Position numbers and translations under genes: made by a program | NCBI RefSeq assembly: GCF_009495755.1 | Contig: NZ_WIBJ01000028.1 | Coordinates: forward strand, 207,588-271,587 | Length of the DNA stretch: 64,000 bases | Origin: Flavobacterium sp. LMO8 | Lineage (GTDB): Bacteria; Bacteroidota; Bacteroidia; Flavobacteriales; Flavobacteriaceae | Direction: 5' to 3' | Notes under the pieces: model-generated | Databases searched by the model: none | Seen by the model: the letters and a program-made list of their open reading frames with translations, nothing else | What the model was told of the DNA's origin: nothing | In this document: positions 27,907 through 35,442 of the stretch, piece after piece | How positions within the stretch are numbered: position 1 is the stretch's first letter | How the letters are laid out: each line of letters begins with the position of its first letter

Positions 27907-28907
27907 TGACAAACAGAAGAAATTTTTTAAAAACAACAGCATTGGCAACTGCTGGCGTAGCGTTTCAGGCTTTCAATGGAAAATCTGAGGAAACTGAAAT
28001 GGATATCAATTCAGGAAAAACTAACAAACCTATCGTGCTTTCTACATGGAATTTCGGTTTGCAAGCTAACGAAGCCGCTTGGGAAGTACTTAAAAATAAA
28101 GGTCGCGCTTTAGATGCTGTTGAAGCAGGAGTAAAAATTCCAGAAGGCGATGTAAATGAAAGAAGTGTGGGTTACGGCGGTCGTCCAGATAGAGATGGTC
28201 GCGTAACCTTAGATGCTTGTATCATGGACGAATTTTCGAATATAGGTTCGGTGGCTTGTTTGGAACACATCAAACATCCCATTTCCGTAGCAAGAATGGT
28301 GATGGAAAAAACGCCTCATGTAATGTTGGTTGGTGAAGGAGCATTGCAGTTTGCCATTGCACAAGGATTCAAAAAAGAGAATTTATTAGTTGAAGCTTCC
28401 GAAAAAGAATGGAAAGAATGGCTAAAAACCAGCGAATATTTACCAAAAGCAAATATAGAAAACCACGACACCATTGGAATGATTGCGTTAGATGCGCATG
28501 GCAATTTATCGGGTGCGTGTACTACAAGCGGTATGGCGTTCAAAATGCATGGAAGAGTAGGCGATTCTCCAATTATCGGTGCAGGTTTGTATGTGGATAA
28601 CGAAATTGGTGCCGCAACCGCAACAGGTCATGGAGAAGAAGTCATCCGAATTACAGGTTGTCATTTGGTGGTAGAATTGATGCGTCAAGGGAAATCGCCA
28701 CAAAAGGCTTGTGAAGAAGCCGTGATGCGAATTGTAAAACTGACTCAAAACCGAGGAAAAAATCTAAAAGACATTCAAGTTGGATTCATCGCTTTGAATA
28801 AAAAAGGTGAATATGGTTCGTATTGCGTGCAAGGTGGTTTCAATTATGCCGTTCACGACGCAACAGGAAATAAATTAATAGATGCGAATTATTATTTAAA
28901 AACTTAG
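27906..28907 (+). CDS. N4-(beta-N-acetylglucosaminyl)-L-asparaginase (glycosylasparaginase)
   Basis: An Ntn-hydrolase that cuts the GlcNAc-Asn bond of N-glycoproteins. The 333-aa precursor has a Tat-type leader (NRRNFLKTTALATAGVAF). The autoproteolysis site is visible as ENHDTIGMIALD, where Thr becomes the new N-terminal nucleophile, followed by GNLSGACTTSGMAFKMHGRVGDSPIIGAGLY and ATATGHGEE. These features favour glycosylasparaginase over plain isoaspartyl peptidase. The start at 27906 overlaps the GH20 stop (TAATG). Context with hexosaminidase and beta-mannosidase fits removal of the N-glycan core. Confidence 0.92.
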   Translation: MTNRRNFLKTTALATAGVAFQAFNGKSEETEMDINSGKTNKPIVLSTWNFGLQANEAAWEVLKNKGRALDAVEAGVKIPEGDVNERSVGYGGRPDRDGRVTLDACIMDEFSNIGSVACLEHIKHPISVARMVMEKTPHVMLVGEGALQFAIAQGFKKENLLVEASEKEWKEWLKTSEYLPKANIENHDTIGMIALDAHGNLSGACTTSGMAFKMHGRVGDSPIIGAGLYVDNEIGAATATGHGEEVIRITGCHLVVELMRQGKSPQKACEEAVMRIVKLTQNRGKNLKDIQVGFIALNKKGEYGSYCVQGGFNYAVHDATGNKLIDANYYLKT

Positions 28908-28912
28908 TTTTA

Positions 28913-29040
28913 TTAACCACATAGAAACATAGATAGAAAAGTTTTACAGAGTCCATTTATGGATTCACAAAGTATATGTTTCCTATGTTAGTGAAACGAC
29001 TTATTACATTCCAAAAGAAACTATGTTTCTATGTGGTTAA
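28913..29040. repeat. 128-bp element with 20-bp perfect terminal inverted repeats
   Basis: TTAACCACATAGAAACATAG at 28913-28932 is the exact reverse complement of 29021-29040. The 88-nt interior is not self-complementary overall and has no gene. It fills the gap between the glycosylasparaginase and cutC genes. It resembles a small non-autonomous dispersed element; I recall CATAGAAACATAG-type hairpins as common in flavobacterial genomes, but copy number cannot be checked here. Confidence 0.8.
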
Positions 29041-29050
29041 AAACATATTT

Positions 29051-29728
29051 ATGAATTTAAAAAGAATCGAAATAGCTTGTTTTAACATTGAATCTGCTCT
29101 AATAGCACAAAAGGCTGGAGCTAATAGAGTAGAATTGTGCGCAGACATGTCAGTTGGTGGAACAACACCTTCTATTGAAATCATTCAACAAGCTCGCGAA
29201 CATTTGAATATCGATTTATATGTAATGATTCGTCCAAGAGGAGGAAGTTTCGTTTACTCGGATGTTGAATTTGAACAAATGAAATTGGAAATCGAAACCA
29301 TCAAAAAACTTGGGGTTAACGGATTTGTTTTTGGGATTTTGAAGAATGATAAAACGATAAATATCGAACAAAATAAAGTCTTAGTGGAATTATCAAAACC
29401 ATTTTCTTGTACGTTTCATCGTGCTTTTGATGAAGTTTCAGATTATAAACAAGTTTTAGAAGATGTTATTTCTTGTGGATTTTCAACCATTCTAACTTCT
29501 GGAACTTTTCCAAATGTCATAGAAGGAAAAGAAGTTTTGAAACAATTGGTCAATCAAGCCAATAATCGCATCGAAATCATGCCTGGTGGTGGATTACGTT
29601 CGACTAATATTTCAGAATTAAATGAAACGGTAAAAGCCAATTGGTATCATTCATCTGCAATTACCGATGGAAGTGAAATTGCAAATCCAGAGGAAATAAT
29701 ACAACTAAAGAATAAACTCCAATCTTAA
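29051..29728 (+). CDS. cutC: CutC family protein
   Basis: A 225-aa TIM-barrel protein of the CutC family. Visible are EIACFNIESALIAQKAGANRVELCADMSVGGTTPS, YVMIRPRGGSFVYSDVEF, CTFHRAFDEVSD, SGTFPNVIEG and IMPGGGLRSTNI. The start at 29051 is used because the upstream in-frame ATG (28976) is inside the inverted-repeat element. The family was named for copper homeostasis, but no copper gene is present here: the neighbours are glycosylasparaginase and beta-mannosidase. The conserved acidic and Arg residues at the barrel mouth fit an enzyme, so the role in copper is doubtful in this setting. Confidence 0.9.
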   Translation: MNLKRIEIACFNIESALIAQKAGANRVELCADMSVGGTTPSIEIIQQAREHLNIDLYVMIRPRGGSFVYSDVEFEQMKLEIETIKKLGVNGFVFGILKNDKTINIEQNKVLVELSKPFSCTFHRAFDEVSDYKQVLEDVISCGFSTILTSGTFPNVIEGKEVLKQLVNQANNRIEIMPGGGLRSTNISELNETVKANWYHSSAITDGSEIANPEEIIQLKNKLQS

Positions 29729-29867
29729 ATGAACTTATATCATTAAAAAATTAAATTCAAAAATCGTTTATTAAAAGAGATTCCTAACGGAATGACAAGT
29801 TTGTGTAAAAAAACTTTTATGAACTTCTTTAATTTGAAGCTTTCACTTTCCAACTTATATGACTTAT

Positions 29868-32342
29868 ATGTTTAAAAAAATATCATTACTTCTAATTTTC
29901 TTATGCTGTTCCATTTCGGCACAAACTTCCTACCGCAATTTGTCAACCGAAAACTGGATATTCAACAAGCAAAACGAAGTAAAAAAACACAAAGCAACTA
30001 TCCCCGGAACCGTTCACACCGATTTGTTTCAAAATCAATTAATTCCTGATCCTTTTTTTGGTACCAATGAAAAGCAATTGCAATGGATTGAAAATGAAAA
30101 TTGGGAATACGAAACATATTTTACTTTATCAAAATCTGAATTAAAAAATCAAAACATCGATTTAGAATTTGAAGGTTTGGATACCTACGCTACTGTTTAT
30201 TTAAACGGGAACGTTATTTTAGAGGCTAATAATATGTTCCGAAAATGGACCATTTCTGCTAAATCACGTCTGAAAATTGGAGCCAATCATTTAAAAGTTG
30301 TTTTTCATTCCGCAGTTCAAAAAGGGAAAGAAGCAGCAGCAAAATTATCTTATACATTACCAGAAAAAGAACGTGTTTTTGTTAGAAAAGCGCAATATCA
30401 ATTCGGTTGGGATTGGGGACCACGATTTGTAACGGCAGGAATTTGGAAAAAAGTCCAATTGAAATTTTGGAATTCGGCTAAAATCGAAAACATAAAATTC
30501 AGCCAAGTTGAATTGAATGACAAAAAAGCAATCTTAGAATTCACAACCGAAATTTACGTTTCCAAAGTCAAAACAATTCAGTTAAAAATCAATGAAAAAA
30601 TCGAAACGTTCAATCTTAAAAAAGGAAAGAATACAATCAAAATGCAATATGAAATTACGAATCCAAAATTGTGGTGGTGTAATGGTTTAGGTGATGCGAA
30701 TTTATATCCTTTTACTGTCGAAATCAGTCAGAAAAAGCAGTTTTTGGATTCAAAAAAACTAAATATTGGCTTGCGAACTATCGAATTAATTCAGGAAAAA
30801 GACCAATCTGGAAAAAGTTTTTACTTTAAGTTAAATGGAAAATCGGTTTTCATGAAAGGTGCTAATGTGGTTCCGCCCGATAGTTTTTTACCACGAGTTT
30901 CGGATTCTACTTATTTTTCTTTAGTGGAAAATGCCAAAAAAGCGAACATGAATATGCTTCGTGTTTGGGGCGGAGGCGTTTATTTTGATGATGCGTTTTA
31001 TGAAGCTTGCGATGCCAGCGGAATTTTAGTTTGGCAAGATTTTATGTTTGCGTGTTCGATGTATCCGGGCAATGAAAAATTTGTTGAAAATGTAAAACAA
31101 GAAGTAATTGATAACGTAAATCGTTTACAAAATCATCCAAGTATTGCGATTTGGTGTGGTAATAACGAAAATGACGAAGGTTGGCACAATTGGGGTTGGC
31201 AAAAACAATTCAACTATTCCAAAGCCGATTCGACTCAAATTTGGAACGACTACAAAAAAGTATTTCATGAAATGATTCCGCAGACTTTAGACAGTTTACT
31301 TTCGAAAGAAAAGAACATTTATTGGTCATCTTCGCCATCGATTGGTTGGGGAAGAAAGGAAAGTTTACTGCAAGGCGATTCGCACTATTGGGGTGTTTGG
31401 TGGGGAAAAGAACCGTTTGAAATTTATGAGAAAAAAGTAGGCAGATTTATGAGCGAATATGGTTTTCAAGGCATGCCAAATTTAGAAACGTTGAGAAAAG
31501 TAATGCGTAAAGAAGATTTGAATTTTACTTCCGAAGCCTTCAAAAATCATCAAAAACATCCAACAGGCTACGAAACCATAAACGAATATATGGAGCGCGA
31601 TTATATAGTGCCAAAAGATATTGAAGATTATGTTTATGTTTCCCAATTATTGCAAGCTCGTGGAATGAAAACCGCCATTGAAGCCCATCGAAGAGCCAAA
31701 TCATATTGTATGGGAACGTTATATTGGCAATTCAATGATTGTTGGCAAGTTACGTCTTGGAGTTCGTTGGATTATTACGGAAATTGGAAAGCCTTTCATT
31801 ATCAGGCGAAGCGAAGTTTTGAGAACCTGCTTTTGTCAGCCGAGATAACGGATAGTGGAATTTATAAGTTTTTTGTTATTAATGATGGGATTCAAAATTA
31901 TGCAGGTAAATTAAAAGCTGAAATTAGAAATTTTAAGGGGCAACTTTTATGGCAAAGAAGTTCGTATTGTAAATCAGATGCTAGTTCAAATGTGTCAGCT
32001 CTATTATTGCCTTTTCCTTCTTTAAAGGAATTTGATACGCAAAATTCTTATTTAAAAATGGAATTTATTTCAAATGAAAATCATTGGGAATCTAATTTCT
32101 TTTTCGAAAAACCTAAAGATTTGAAATTATCAAAACCAAATATTCAAATTAAATATATTGACGAGGTTACGATTGAAATTTCTTCAGATGTTTTAGCGAA
32201 GGATGTTTTTTTGTCTTCGGAAAACGATACTTTTTTTGAAGATAATTATTTTGATTTATTGCCAAATGAAAAGCGAATTATCATATTGTCGAAACCAGTG
32301 CAAAACATAAAAGTGAAATCGTTGTTTGATACTTTAGAATAA
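29868..32342 (+). CDS. Beta-mannosidase, GH2
   Basis: Hydrolyses terminal beta-mannose, such as Man-beta-1,4-GlcNAc of the N-glycan core; exported. The 824-aa protein starts MFKKISLLLIFLCCSISAQ (signal peptide); an alternative ATG lies 9 bp earlier. An N-terminal sugar-binding/jelly-roll domain (NLEFEGLDTYATVYLNG type, around residue 100) is followed by QFGWDWGPRFVTAGIWK, the immunoglobulin-like domain, and the catalytic barrel with acid/base Glu in IWCGNNENDEG and nucleophile Glu in RFMSEYGFQGMP. It comes about 140 bp after cutC and ends in a bidirectional terminator. Confidence 0.93.
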   Translation: MFKKISLLLIFLCCSISAQTSYRNLSTENWIFNKQNEVKKHKATIPGTVHTDLFQNQLIPDPFFGTNEKQLQWIENENWEYETYFTLSKSELKNQNIDLEFEGLDTYATVYLNGNVILEANNMFRKWTISAKSRLKIGANHLKVVFHSAVQKGKEAAAKLSYTLPEKERVFVRKAQYQFGWDWGPRFVTAGIWKKVQLKFWNSAKIENIKFSQVELNDKKAILEFTTEIYVSKVKTIQLKINEKIETFNLKKGKNTIKMQYEITNPKLWWCNGLGDANLYPFTVEISQKKQFLDSKKLNIGLRTIELIQEKDQSGKSFYFKLNGKSVFMKGANVVPPDSFLPRVSDSTYFSLVENAKKANMNMLRVWGGGVYFDDAFYEACDASGILVWQDFMFACSMYPGNEKFVENVKQEVIDNVNRLQNHPSIAIWCGNNENDEGWHNWGWQKQFNYSKADSTQIWNDYKKVFHEMIPQTLDSLLSKEKNIYWSSSPSIGWGRKESLLQGDSHYWGVWWGKEPFEIYEKKVGRFMSEYGFQGMPNLETLRKVMRKEDLNFTSEAFKNHQKHPTGYETINEYMERDYIVPKDIEDYVYVSQLLQARGMKTAIEAHRRAKSYCMGTLYWQFNDCWQVTSWSSLDYYGNWKAFHYQAKRSFENLLLSAEITDSGIYKFFVINDGIQNYAGKLKAEIRNFKGQLLWQRSSYCKSDASSNVSALLLPFPSLKEFDTQNSYLKMEFISNENHWESNFFFEKPKDLKLSKPNIQIKYIDEVTIEISSDVLAKDVFLSSENDTFFEDNYFDLLPNEKRIIILSKPVQNIKVKSLFDTLE

Positions 32343-32383
32343 AAATAATCCTCAAATGAATTTCAGTTGAGGATTATTTTTGT
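32341..32383. terminator. Bidirectional terminator between beta-mannosidase and the convergent gene
   Basis: A 15-bp perfect stem, AAAAATAATCCTCAA / TTGAGGATTATTTTT, with an 11-nt loop. It overlaps the beta-mannosidase stop codon and serves both convergent genes. Confidence 0.88.
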
Positions 32384-32385
32384 TT

Positions 32386-32976
32386 TTATTGGTGTTTTCC
32401 GATTTCCCATCCAGTTTTACCTAAATATTTTTCTGCGCTTTCAATTGCTCCATCTTCTACAACAGTTCCCATTGAATCATTCCAACGGTTAAGATATCCA
32501 AATAATGAAATTACGCCAAGCATTTCTACTATATCGCCTTCTGTCCAATACTTATAAAGTTCTGTTTTAATGACTTCATCAACAGCATTAGGAATAACAG
32601 ATGCAGCCAAAGCAAAATTTAAAGCAGCTCTTTCAGCATCTGAAAATGAAGAATGTGTTTTAAATTCCCAAATATTATCTAATTTTTCTTGTTCTGCACC
32701 ATATCGTTCCGCTGCTCTAATAGTGTGTGCTTGACAATATCTACACCCAGCAGCGTTACTTGTTACCCAACCAATCATTCTTTTTAATGCAGAAGTTACA
32801 TTTCCGTTGTTTTCCATTACTGCCATATTCAATTGAATAAAGGCTTTAGAAATGGCAGGACGATGTTGCATCGTTAAAACAGAATTTGGACAAAAGCCTA
32901 AGGTTTCATTAAAAAACTCAGCTAATTTTTTTGTTTCTTCATCATGATTAGACGGAAGTGGATTTACTAGTGGCAT
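32386..32976 (-). CDS. Carboxymuconolactone decarboxylase/AhpD-like protein
   Basis: A 196-aa cytoplasmic protein of the AhpD-like superfamily. The redox CxxC and its histidine are visible in SNAAGCRYCQAHTIRAAERYG, and the helical core continues with SDAERAALNFALAASVIPNAV and LGVISLFGYLNRWND. Members act as thiol-dependent peroxidases or as small decarboxylases; this one retains the CxxC and so favours a peroxidase/thiol role, by inference. It is the last gene of a minus-strand set with the deoxynucleoside kinase (6 bp gap). Confidence 0.85.
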   Translation of the reverse strand: MPLVNPLPSNHDEETKKLAEFFNETLGFCPNSVLTMQHRPAISKAFIQLNMAVMENNGNVTSALKRMIGWVTSNAAGCRYCQAHTIRAAERYGAEQEKLDNIWEFKTHSSFSDAERAALNFALAASVIPNAVDEVIKTELYKYWTEGDIVEMLGVISLFGYLNRWNDSMGTVVEDGAIESAEKYLGKTGWEIGKHQ

Positions 32977-32982
32977 AGGTTT

Positions 32983-33597
32983 TTAAAATAATCCGTTAAT
33001 TTCTGCATCAATTTTATTGATAATGGTTCCTAAATCTTCTGGATTGTTTACAAAATCAAAATTATCTACATCAATAATTACTAATTTTCCTTTGTTGTAT
33101 GTTTGAATCCAAGCTTCGTACCTTTCATTCAATCGACTTAAGTAATCAATAGAAATTGAGTTTTCGTAATCTCTTCCTCTTTTGTGAATTTGACTTACTA
33201 AATTAGGAATTGAACTTCTTAAATAAATCAATAAGTCTGGCGAACCTACTAAACTTTCCATCAATTCGAAAAGAGAAGTGTAATTGTTGTAATCTCTATT
33301 TGACATCAATCCCATTGCATGAAGATTGGGTGCGAAAATATATGCATCTTCATAAATGGTTCGGTCCTGAATAATGTTTTTACCACTTTCACGGATTTGT
33401 AACACTTGGCGGAAACGACTATTCAAGAAGTAAATTTGAAGGTTAAAACTCCAACGTTCCATTTGGTGATAAAAATCATCTAAATACGGATTATCTACAA
33501 CATCTTCAAAGTGCGGTTCCCATTTAAAATGTTTCGCCAATAACTTAGTAAGTGTTGTTTTTCCTGCTCCGATGTTTCCTGCGACTGCTATGTGCAT
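32983..33597 (-). CDS. Deoxynucleoside kinase
   Basis: Phosphorylates deoxynucleosides in the salvage pathway. The 204-aa protein opens with the P-loop MHIAVAGNIGAGKTTLTKLLAKHF, then EPHFEDVVDNPYLDDFY, the catalytic DRTIYEDAYIFA, LIYLRSSIPNLVSQIHKRGRDYE (lid and substrate Arg) and YEAWIQ. Its length is typical of bacterial dGK/dAK-type enzymes; which nucleoside it prefers cannot be read off. The start overlaps the stop of the exported-protein gene by one base. Confidence 0.92.
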   Translation of the reverse strand: MHIAVAGNIGAGKTTLTKLLAKHFKWEPHFEDVVDNPYLDDFYHQMERWSFNLQIYFLNSRFRQVLQIRESGKNIIQDRTIYEDAYIFAPNLHAMGLMSNRDYNNYTSLFELMESLVGSPDLLIYLRSSIPNLVSQIHKRGRDYENSISIDYLSRLNERYEAWIQTYNKGKLVIIDVDNFDFVNNPEDLGTIINKIDAEINGLF

Positions 33598-34394
33598 TAT
33601 GGTAAAATTATTTTATAATTAGTGATTTCATTTTGGGTAAAAATAGCTAAAATTCCATCTCTAAAGAAAAATTTTGAAATGATTTTTTCATCAATTGCTA
33701 TTTTACTGCTACTCTTAGAAGTTATGTCGTAATAATATATTTTGTTCTCTAATTGATAAATACTATTGTTGTTTTTTGTCAATTGAAATGCATCAGATTT
33801 CGGTTGGATTCCTAAATTTTCAATCGTGCCATAAATTGAAATCCGATTTAAATTCAAATTAACATCGGTCCAATAAAAATGAGTATAATCGGATTCGTAA
33901 AATGAAATTGGATTTTCAAGCATAGTTGAAATCCATTTAAAAGTGTCAGTGTTTATATTGTACAATCCAATTTTAGATGAAATACTATCGTAAATCCAAA
34001 TTTGATTTTGAGAAGACAAAGCAACAGCTTCAAGTGAAACGGGAGTTGGTTTTAAATTGAAATCGATTTTCTTGATTTCGTTTAATTGATTGTCTAAAAG
34101 CACTACCGTGTTGAAATTTTTATAAAAAACGACAATCTGTAGTGGGTTTTGAAAGTCAACTCTAGTAATTTTTCCTAAACCTAAATTATTGTATTGATAG
34201 GTTATTGTTTCGCTATTTTTAGTTAAAATATTGTTTTTAATACTGTAATTATTCTGTTGATTATCAAAACCTAAAAAAACATCACATTCTATTTTTATAC
34301 TATTTTGTTTTGTGAAAGCAATTACTCCTTGACCTTTCAATGAAAAGCAGAACAAATTTAAAATTAATATAAAAAGTGTTTTTTTTACCAGCAT
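33597..34394 (-). CDS. Unknown exported protein, possible beta-propeller, 265 aa
   Basis: A signal peptide (MLVKKTLFILILNLFCFSLKGQ) precedes a beta-rich protein with repeated short strands and turns, e.g. LLDNQLNEIKKIDFN, IWIYDSISSKIGLYNINTD, FYWTDVNLNLNRISIYG, YQLENKIYYYDITS. The pattern is propeller-like, but no named family is recognised. It is the first gene of an operon with the deoxynucleoside kinase (overlap TAATG) and the AhpD-like gene. A consensus promoter lies 47 bp upstream. The coupling to a kinase has no obvious functional explanation. Confidence 0.75.
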   Translation of the reverse strand: MLVKKTLFILILNLFCFSLKGQGVIAFTKQNSIKIECDVFLGFDNQQNNYSIKNNILTKNSETITYQYNNLGLGKITRVDFQNPLQIVVFYKNFNTVVLLDNQLNEIKKIDFNLKPTPVSLEAVALSSQNQIWIYDSISSKIGLYNINTDTFKWISTMLENPISFYESDYTHFYWTDVNLNLNRISIYGTIENLGIQPKSDAFQLTKNNNSIYQLENKIYYYDITSKSSSKIAIDEKIISKFFFRDGILAIFTQNEITNYKIILP

Positions 34395-34440
34395 TGTTAA
34401 ACTATTTCTGAAAATAAGGGTCTAATATACTACTTTAACA

Positions 34441-34469
34441 CAAAAATAGCAGTTAAATTGTGTAACAAA
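34441..34469 (-). promoter_or_regulatory. Promoter of the exported protein-deoxynucleoside kinase-AhpD operon
   Basis: Minus strand: TTTG (34469-34466), a 17-nt spacer, TATTTTTG (34448-34441). Both elements match the consensus; the -7 element ends 46 nt before the start codon. Confidence 0.72.
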
Positions 34470-34517
34470 ATGCACTATTTGTAGTCTATATATATATAGC
34501 TAAAACATCTGAAAAGA

Positions 34518-35426
34518 ATGAAAAAAATTATTATTGCTTCGATTTTTATGATTTCTGGGTTACTAAATGCTCAGAATTTCCAAGGAATGGCGGTTTACGA
34601 ATCTAAAACCAGTACAGCCGATTTTATGAAAGGAATGGCTGGAAACAGAGAGATCACTCCCGAAATGCAAAAACAAATAGAAGAGCGTATGAAAAAAATG
34701 TTTGAGAAAACGTTTATTTTAAATTTCGATAAAACGGCTTCTATTTACAAAGAAGAGGAAAAATTAGATGCACCAGGACAACAAGGCGGTGGAAGAATGA
34801 TGATGTCTATGATGGGCGGCGGTGGAATTCATTATAAAAATGCAAAAGACAAACAATTTATTGTAGATAAAGAGTTTTTTGGGAAAGAGTTTTTGATTAA
34901 AGATTCGTTACCTAAATACGATTGGAAATTAGAAGGCGAATCAAAACAAATTGGTAATTATACTTGTTTTAAAGCAACAGCTGTTGTAAAAGTTAGCGAG
35001 TCTGATTTTAGAAATTTTAGATTCAGAAATAGAAACAACGAAAAAGAAGGAGATAAAAAAGCTGAAACGGTAAAAGATACTACAAAAGCTAAAAAAACAA
35101 ATTTTACAGATGATTGGGAAATGCCAAAAGAAAATACGATTACCGCTTGGTATTGTCCTGAAATTCCTGTGAATCAAGGACCAGAAAATTATTGGGGTTT
35201 ACCTGGTTTAATCTTAGAAGTTAACGATGGTAAAACAGTACTTTTATGTTCTAAAATAGTTTTAAATTCTAAAGAAAAAGTTGAAATAAAACCAGCTTCA
35301 AAAGGGAAAGTAGTAACTCAAAAAGAATACGACGAAACCGTGAAAAAGAAAATGGAAGAAATGCGTGAAATGAATTCAGGTCCAGGCGGTCAACGAGGTG
35401 GATTTAGAATGGGTGGCGGACGTTAA
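34518..35426 (+). CDS. GLPGLI family protein
   Basis: A 302-aa exported protein typical of Bacteroidota. Signal peptide MKKIIIASIFMISGLLNAQ, an internal Gly/Met-rich loop (QQGGGRMMMSMMGGGG), the family segment IGNYTCFKATAVV, the naming motif YWGLPGLILEVNDG, and a C-terminal GPGGQRGGFRMGGGR tail. The function is unknown. It is 16 bp from the following beta-barrel protein gene, a pairing often seen in the phylum, so the two likely act together at the outer membrane. The Met/Gly-rich segments could bind metal; this is speculation. Confidence 0.88.
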   Translation: MKKIIIASIFMISGLLNAQNFQGMAVYESKTSTADFMKGMAGNREITPEMQKQIEERMKKMFEKTFILNFDKTASIYKEEEKLDAPGQQGGGRMMMSMMGGGGIHYKNAKDKQFIVDKEFFGKEFLIKDSLPKYDWKLEGESKQIGNYTCFKATAVVKVSESDFRNFRFRNRNNEKEGDKKAETVKDTTKAKKTNFTDDWEMPKENTITAWYCPEIPVNQGPENYWGLPGLILEVNDGKTVLLCSKIVLNSKEKVEIKPASKGKVVTQKEYDETVKKKMEEMREMNSGPGGQRGGFRMGGGR

Positions 35427-35442
35427 TTTTCAAAAAAATCAC

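Noticed and set aside
28976..29050. Earlier start for CutC at 28976
   Set aside because: The extension lies in the inverted-repeat element and does not resemble CutC; family similarity begins at 29051.
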